Assembly (NCBI GenBank): GCA_963082975.1
Contig: OY720345.1
Location: forward strand, 79,453,034-79,517,033
Direction: 5' to 3'
Length of the DNA: 64,000 bases
Source of the DNA: Labia minor
Lineage: Eukaryota; Arthropoda; Insecta; Dermaptera; Spongiphoridae
Every line of letters starts with the position of its first letter. Position 1 is the stretch's first letter. Below are positions 57,691 to 64,000 of this stretch, in pieces. Made by a program: the position numbers and the translations under genes. The notes under the pieces are model-generated. The model made no database searches. It was not told where the DNA came from and saw only the letters and a program-made list of their open reading frames with translations.

Positions 57691-57860
57691 ATTATTAATT
57701 TACTGATTAAATTAAAATATATTTTAAATAAGAACACAAAAAGAAATGAATGTTTTATATACTGATTGAAACAGAATGGATGAAAACCTTTTACTACTTT
57801 CAACCAAATTCTATGTTCCATTCGGGGGTGAAGAGCGTCGAAGGCGCTCTGAGCAGCTAG
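57691..57860 (+). mobile_element. Helitron-like 3' region and terminus
   Basis: The family A+T block (AAGAACACAAAAAGAAATGA, TGGATGAAAACCTTTTACTA) ends in AGAGCGT cgaag GCGCTCT GAGCAG CTAG at 57857-57860, followed by T. Here no LINE fragment precedes it. Confidence 0.65.
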
Positions 57861-58149
57861 TTAATAATTAATTTTTATAATCTTACATTTTTATTTATAC
57901 AAATAGATATATAATTAAACATTTAAACCAGGGCCTCATTGCAAAAAAAAAAATATGCTGAACCGCACATAAATATCATTTTACCTTTTTTTTTAGAATC
58001 ATATTGAAAAAATTTAAATATTTTCATATTTGCGTTTAGGCCGCATCTTAAAGGGTTTTGGGCCGCAGTTTAGACACCCCTGATTTAAACCAAAGTGGCA
58101 TAATAATCTCACTTATAAACAGAATATGTAAACTTATAGTTCAAATAAA

Positions 58150-58395
58150 AAAAAATCTCTAACTTCCTATGAAAGAACAACGTTTATCAAGTTGCGAGGC
58201 AGATGTATTGCAGAAGAATGAATCTTCGAACTAATCCTTTATCTTGATTTTCTTTCTTCTTATTTCAAGTAGCTTCCCAATTTTAATCATATAGGCTGGC
58301 TGGGTAGAGCGAGGGAGAAATTTTCTTGTCAGGCTTGGGACTTGAACCCGAGACCACGAGGTTGAATAACAAATGTGTCTGTTGCCCCCAAATAA
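58150..58395 (-). repeat. tRNA-derived SINE
   Basis: On the minus strand: B-box GGGTTCAAGTCCC in the complement of GGGACTTGAACCCGAG, then the core (GAAGCTACTTGAAATAAGAA) and tail (AACTTGATAAACGTTG). Confidence 0.6.
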
Positions 58396-58584
58396 CTAAT
58401 TAAAAAATATTTTTTATCTGTTTTGTTTCTCTTTCTAGTTTACACGTTTTCTTGAAGATAATCACAAATTCTATCTATAATTTTTTGACACAAGTCTAAT
58501 ATAGACACATAGCTCAAAACACACTGATATTAACACTGATAAGAAAATCATACTAAATTTTCTTAACAAATTTGTTTTTACCTC

Positions 58585-58845
58585 CATATATGAGGCCTTC
58601 AGCGCCAGAACGGCCTAACCCACATTTTTCACTTTTTTGCTTTTATGCGGTTTGGCGTTTTAATTTCTATTAAATCATGAAATCTAGAGTAGTACATGTG
58701 CTGACATCTAGCGATAAAAACGAGAAGGTTGCTTAGGCTACTACGGCAATTTAAAATATAAGTTACGAGGATAATGTTAAGGCATAAAAGCAAAAAAGTG
58801 AAAAATGTGGGTTAGGCCGTTCTGGCGCTGAAGGCCTCATATATG
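58585..58845. mobile_element. 261-bp MITE with perfect 64-bp inverted repeats
   Basis: The first and last 64 bases are exact inverse complements (inner edge TTTTATGC/GCATAAAA, outer CATATATGAGGCC). The centre of 133 bp has no open frame. Flanks are TA-rich, so a TA duplication cannot be distinguished. Confidence 0.85.
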
Positions 58846-59456
58846 CATGTGTGTATATTATTGATTTGCTTTATTTTCAAAGGGTAAGCAATACTTGAAA
58901 AATTTAATGCGACGACATTAAAACAATACCGCTTCGTATTCAAGATATTGTATATGTCAGGTTTGTTTTGGTTTAAACCAAATGTTTTTTTACAAACAAA
59001 AATTCGAATTAAATTAGGATTGGTGAAAGAAAATTTTTTTTTTATTTGGAATTTATTTAGTTTTGATGTTTCATTGTTAAAAAAAATTGGACTTGTATAA
59101 ATTTACAAAATAATATTCAAGTATTTATTTACTATTTTTCTAAAAAAGATCATTTCTATGGCTATTAGTAAATCAAGTAAACAAAGGGTAAGCCCTACTA
59201 AATCAAGTAAACACATGATGACTATATAAATATACCTATAAATACTTAATAAAACAAATATAACAATATGTTGATGATATTACAGAAATTTTGTAAATTA
59301 TCTTTGAATTATGTACAAGTATGTTTAAAATATTAAGTAAATATATTTTTGTTTAGTAACACTCACATTACAAATATTTCTAATTTTAACATATTTATAC
59401 CGTCTTATCTTTCGAATATTATAGATATTTATATTTAATGTAAATCATCTGAAGTA

Positions 59457-59550
59457 TGTACATCCTATGAAAGGACAACACTTATCAAGTTGGTTGCTGC
59501 CTAAGTCCAGTAGAGGTGTTGTATGATCAATACATTGTGTTTTTAATCAC
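59457..59550 (-). repeat. SINE tail fragment
   Basis: CATCCTATGAAAGGACAACA, TATCAAGTTGG and GTGTTGTATGATCA align with the 60650-60700 part of the SINE. Confidence 0.45.
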
Positions 59551-59688
59551 GTTTAATGTCTTCATAGTTTAAAGTTATTATCAGCATAGTTAAATTCTAA
59601 TTTATTTAACTTTTATAACCAAAATTTCATATATCTATACATTTCGAAGAATATTTTTCTCTATTTATTCAAAATTCTCTATCTTTTT

Positions 59689-60456
59689 ACTATCTCGCCA
59701 GAGATAGTATTGCAATCACGAAAATTTTCGATGTCGAGATTTTGATGTTTTTATACGTTTAGAAGGTTCCTGAATCATTTTCACTAAGGTTGAGAAAAAT
59801 GTCTGTGTGTGTGTGTGTGTGCATGTGTGTATGTATGTAACCAAGATTACGCAAAAACGGTTTGAGGTAGAATCATGAAATTTGGTACATGGGCATTATT
59901 CAAAATTCATAGTTTTCTATCAACTTTTGAGAAATGTAGCTCAACCGGAAGAGGGTCATTACCTACAACGTTTAGATTTTTTTTCTTCTAAAGTGACGGT
60001 AAAAATAAAGATATGTTTGATAGTATTTATTAAAGCTTTTGTGGTTATTTTGATAATTATTAAGAGAATTTTTATTAAAAGACCACATTATTTGTATAAA
60101 ATTATTTATTAAATTAAAATAATTGTACAACGTTTCAACTGCTTATTCTGCAGTCGTTTTCAAGTAACCGTACGCTTGCTCCGATTCAAGCGGACTGATG
60201 CATGTCGGGACACGTCCCGTTGTACAATTATTTTAATTTAATAAATAATTTTATACAAATAATGTGGTCTTTTAATAAAAATTCTCTTAATAAATATGTT
60301 TGATAGTTTTTCACATGATTAAAAATTTTATAAAACTACTACATATAGAATTTCAGCTTGATTGAATCGCTGAAAGTACCAGAAGTCATTTTTTAGCACT
60401 GCAAATCTCACGCGCCAACACGTGACGTGGTGCCATCAACAAAGAGCCAAACATGC
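59689..60456 (+). mobile_element. HINE-A copy A3, interrupted and 3'-truncated
   Basis: Starts ACTATCTCGCCAGAGATAGT and follows copy A2 to CAAACATGCGCC, then diverges. Interrupted by a foldback element at 60024-60293. Confidence 0.7.
60024..60293. mobile_element. Foldback element with 13-bp target duplication
   Basis: ATATGTTTGATAG flanks it on both sides (60011-60023, 60294-60306). Inside, arms of about 73 bp (TTAAGAGAATTTTTATTAAA.. to ..TTGTACAACG) are inverted around an 87-bp G+C-richer centre. About 35 extra bases lie only at the left end. Confidence 0.75.
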
Positions 60457-60636
60457 GCCAATCCAACTCTTTTTTTTAATTTTTGAAGATAAATCTTAAT
60501 TATAAGTAGTATTATTTATTTTTTTGAAACTCCATTAATTAATAATAAAGATAATAATAATTATATAATTTATTAATTCATTTATATTGAATACTAATAT
60601 ATGTGTGTTTATATAAATAATCTATAAAAACAACCT

Positions 60637-60900
60637 CTGACTTTGTACGTCCTACGCATATCAAGCCGGTTATATCAATGAGGTGTCCTATGATCAGTAG
60701 AACGGGTCCTCTCAACCTTTACCTTGATTTTCTTGATCGGAAGCGCTATCAAGTAGCTTTTCCCCAATGTTGTTCCCGGAGGCTGGGTTGACTCCATCCC
60801 ATAAACCCCAGCTAGGGAAATTCCCTTTCCAGCCCCGGGACTTGAACCCAGGACCATGTGAATTTGAGCCAGGTTCGCTACCTACACACCCAATGGCGCC
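60637..60900 (-). repeat. tRNA-derived SINE, best copy
   Basis: On the minus strand: a tRNA-like head starting GGCGCCATTGGGTGTGTAGG with a perfect B box GGTTCAAGTCC, then the core GAAAAGCTACTTGATAGCGC, CAAGAAAATCAAGG, and tail GGACCCGTTCTACTGATCAT.. GGCTTGATATGCGTAGGACG. No poly-A is obvious. Confidence 0.65.
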
Positions 60901-60904
60901 TTAT

Positions 60905-61714
60905 AAATAATCTATTAATAAGATTAATAAACAAATCAAGTTATTAATTGTCATATAACAATTCATTTTCTATTGAAAATTATTATAAATAAATAAAATT
61001 AAAAATTAATTATATATTTAAAAAAGAAATAGATAGTTTTGAGAAGATATTTAAATAGAAATAAATTCAAGGGCATTTTTCTACATATTTAAGTAAAACA
61101 TTCAATTTATTTAATCACTACTTAAAGTAAGGTAGAAAGTGCCTGATTAAAAATTAAAGTAATTCTAAATTTAGCTAAATATTCTTAGCAATCTAATTTC
61201 TTGAAATAGTTAAAAATCAATAAATTTAGTTAAAAATTGATAAATACTTATACTTATTATTAACTAAATTTTCTTTTCAATTTAACTTTAAAGAAAATGT
61301 TTATTACCTAAAATTATCATATAAATTCTTATAAATAATTTATAATGGAATATTGTAACGGGCAAAACTTATTTAATTACTCAATTTCAACAATAGAATA
61401 ATATTTTTTGTGAAGACAATATATATTTATTTATTTATAAAATAGGCATGTTAATGTATATATTTATATATATATACAAGTATAAAATCTCATATTAATA
61501 AAAATTATTTATTTATTAATATAATATAATATAATTATTATTCAATAATAAAATTTACTTAACATAAATACATAAAATCAATTTTAGAAGATTAAAATAT
61601 TTTTTGTTTTATTCAATTTGCAAATTTCATCTTTTCTAATTCTCTTGTTATATTAAATAAATTTATCAAATTAAAATTGCACTAAACAGGATAAAATAAT
61701 ATAAATATAAAAAT
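60905..61714. other. A+T-rich stretch
   Basis: No gene or known repeat recognised. Confidence 0.5.
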
Positions 61715-62230
61715 TTTTTTATAAAATAACGTTTTTCCAATGGACTAAAAAGAATAAAATAATTTTTCTATAAGCCTGACAAAGTTTATGAATGAATTGC
61801 TTCATATTCAACTAAAAACGTTGGGCGCTTTTAGTTTTCATTTGATTTCTATTCAATTAACTTCCTTTATAGAGCTATTATTCATATATATACATACATA
61901 CCACGCTAAAACACTTCATTAACAAGTAACACTATTTCTTCTAACATAATCAACCATTTTGGATTTGATTGATAATATGTAAATTTAATAAAAATTCTTT
62001 TAAATTTTGATACATACTTTGATATAAGTATATTACAGTGACAACTAATAAAAGATTAATTTCTTAGCTATTAACCTATCAATATTATTGCATGATAAAA
62101 AAATATAAATAAATAAAACTAAATGCGCCCAACCTTTTTCGTTGAATATGAAACAATTCATTTTGTCAGGCTTATAGAAAAATTATTTTATTGCTTTTAG
62201 TCCATTGGAAAAACGTTATTTTATAAAAAA
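61715..62230. mobile_element. 516-bp inverted-repeat element
   Basis: Ends ATAAAATAACGTTTTTCCAA and the complement; arms of about 110 bp (reaching GTTGGGCGC/GCGCCCAAC) with several differences. Non-coding. Insertion in A/T runs hides any duplication. Confidence 0.65.
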
Positions 62231-63390
62231 TGTTTATATTTATATTTTGTATTATTTAACTAATCCTATATTTCTTTTATTATTATGAATATATATAGTT
62301 TCATTAATATCTTTAATTATTATCCAACTACTTTTTTGACTACCCAACGTGTAACATTAATTATTAATCAAAATATTATATTCCAGACTGGAAAATTAAT
62401 TATGATCAACCAATAAATATAATATTTATTTAATTTTCCTCATTGTTTATACAGATAACTAAAATAATACATAAAAATTACAATACAATACATATTATTT
62501 ATTTATTTAAAAAATTCGTTTAATATGGTAGATTAATATTGATGGTTATTGAAGATAAAAGAAAGAATTATTAATTCTAAACTTTATTGAAATAAAATAA
62601 TTTAATAAGGTAGTGTGGCTCAATTTGGGACACTTTTTTCCAATCGTTTTTTTTTTCATTTTTTATATATTGATGGATTATTGTCCAAATTTCACCTAGT
62701 GTATATACATGCAACCTTTCTATACATTATAAAATCACTTTCAATATCATATAAATTATAGAAAAATTTAATTTATATAAATGACTTGTATCTTGTCCCA
62801 AAGTGTACTAAATAGCCTGGGGAGAGTTAAAAGTAAATGTGAAAAGTTAAATAAATGTATTCCAATTTACTTAGAATTGTTTCTTCAAGAAAAAAAAAAT
62901 TATTTTAAATGATACGTTATTAAAAGTAAGTAAACTGATAAAAGTACTAATAATAATGTTTTAAGTATTAAATTCTACGGTTATAATTATTTATTGAAAA
63001 ATTCAATATGATAAATAATGAAATTGCTGATATAGATATGTAGATATTTAATTAATTTTTAATATGATAATTGTTTTTTTTACTGAGTATCGTGTTTATT
63101 CAATTGAATTTTATTTACCTAAATCAAGTCAATATCGTTTTAAATTATTGATAATGTTGATAATTCTATGAACATTTCCAAAACAAGTTGTTGAAAATAA
63201 TAACTATGATAAATATTAAAAGTAGAAAATTGGCGTCTAATTTCAACTCAATCATTTTGAAATTCTAATAATTCTACTTTAAAATAATACTTATTAAATA
63301 TTATAAATTAATTAGATATCTATATAATTCCTATGTATAATTTTAATTCTTAAGAAATAATACTTTTTACTTTTTATTATTGATTAACTT
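62231..63390. other. A+T-rich stretch
   Basis: No gene recognised. Confidence 0.5.
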
Positions 63391-63540
63391 CTCTGAACGC
63401 CTTCGGCGCTCATCGCCCCCTCTACCCCGATATAATAAATAGTAATTTGTTGAAAGTATGCGAAAGGTTTTAATTCATTTTAATTCAATCAGTATATTAA
63501 AACAATCCTATCTTTTGTGTCCTTATTTAAAATATAGTGA
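63391..63540 (-). mobile_element. Helitron-like 3' region, decayed
   Basis: GAACGCCTTCGGCGCTC, then CGCCCCCTCTACCCC, GTTGAAAGTATGCGAAAGG and CAATCAGTATATTA follow the order of the 2794-2960 copy; the terminal CTAG is lost. Confidence 0.5.
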
Positions 63541-63864
63541 AAACGCCCCAACCACGCGAGGGGTTAATATATTTAATCTCCTTTGTTGATCACTTTTGAG
63601 TAGAATATTTTCTTTTTTTTGATTTTTAAATTGTTTATATACCTTATTAATAATGACAACACGTTCTTTTATTGTATAAAAATTTCCGTTCGATGTCCTC
63701 AGATAAATGAACATGGTTTAATAAACCAATGTTTAATTTATATCATCATAGGACATCTCAGTTAAAAAAAAATATTTAATAAAAATAAATAAAATGTGCT
63801 ACCTTATTAATATTATCAATAAAAAAAAACTACTTATTAGAGATATTTACAACAAATACAAAAA

Positions 63865-64000
63865 ATAAGTTGACCTGTGGCCAGGTCCGAACCGACCGAC
63901 GGTTTGAAGTAAATTAATTTCCAGCTACAGAAACAATTTCAAATAATTTTAATATATCTATTAATGTAATAAAAAACAGATATGGATACATAAATAATAA
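63865..64000 (-). mobile_element. HINE-C 3' end, runs off the window
   Basis: ATAAGTTGACCTGTGGCCAG, then CCGACCGACGGTTTGAAG, as in copy C2; the body continues beyond position 64000. Confidence 0.65.

Noticed and set aside
60780-60900. Possible true tRNA gene
   Set aside because: The B box is good but there is no complete cloverleaf or acceptor stem, and the sequence belongs to a dispersed SINE family.

Overview
The window is eukaryotic and very A+T-rich. It carries spliced genes with short introns (GT..AG, many 60-100 bp), intron-hosted snoRNA candidates and a dense load of transposable elements. The ribosomal protein sequences (RpS2, RpS10) look insect-like, and the repeats (mariner, hAT, Helitron/Helentron derivatives, RTE-like LINEs, tRNA-derived SINEs) fit an insect or other arthropod. 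The species is not recognised. An AT-rich parasitoid wasp or similar insect is only a guess.

Layout. 1-11 kb is a graveyard of LINE fragments, Helitron ends and a structurally complete mariner element (1492-2778). 11-31.6 kb is a cluster of closely related C2H2 zinc-finger genes: A(-), B(+) and E(+) have long open frames, while C, D, F and G are broken. LINE, hAT, Merlin-like, Ty3/gypsy and Helentron-like insertions lie between or inside them. Also in this block are an AF10/Alhambra-like leucine-zipper remnant (22.4-23.3 kb) and a PNO1 homologue with one frameshift (25.2-25.8 kb). 32.2-45.7 kb is the conserved housekeeping block: RpS2(-), RpS10(-) and divergently Gemin5(+), which has 14 coding exons. 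Introns of RpS2 and RpS10 hold three related H/ACA snoRNA candidates and one C/D candidate. 46-64 kb has no convincing host gene; it is filled with Helentron-like elements (families A and C), SINEs, palindromic MITEs and A+T-rich sequence.

Functional reading. The housekeeping genes serve ribosome production (RpS2, RpS10, PNO1, snoRNAs) and snRNP assembly/translation control (Gemin5). The zinc-finger cluster looks like a lineage-specific expansion of DNA-binding proteins that share one promoter block and one two-exon structure. The most informative unusual features are (i) three families of Helentron-like non-autonomous elements with the same end architecture, one with its empty site visible in zinc-finger paralogues, and (ii) duplicated H/ACA snoRNAs shared between the introns of two ribosomal protein genes.
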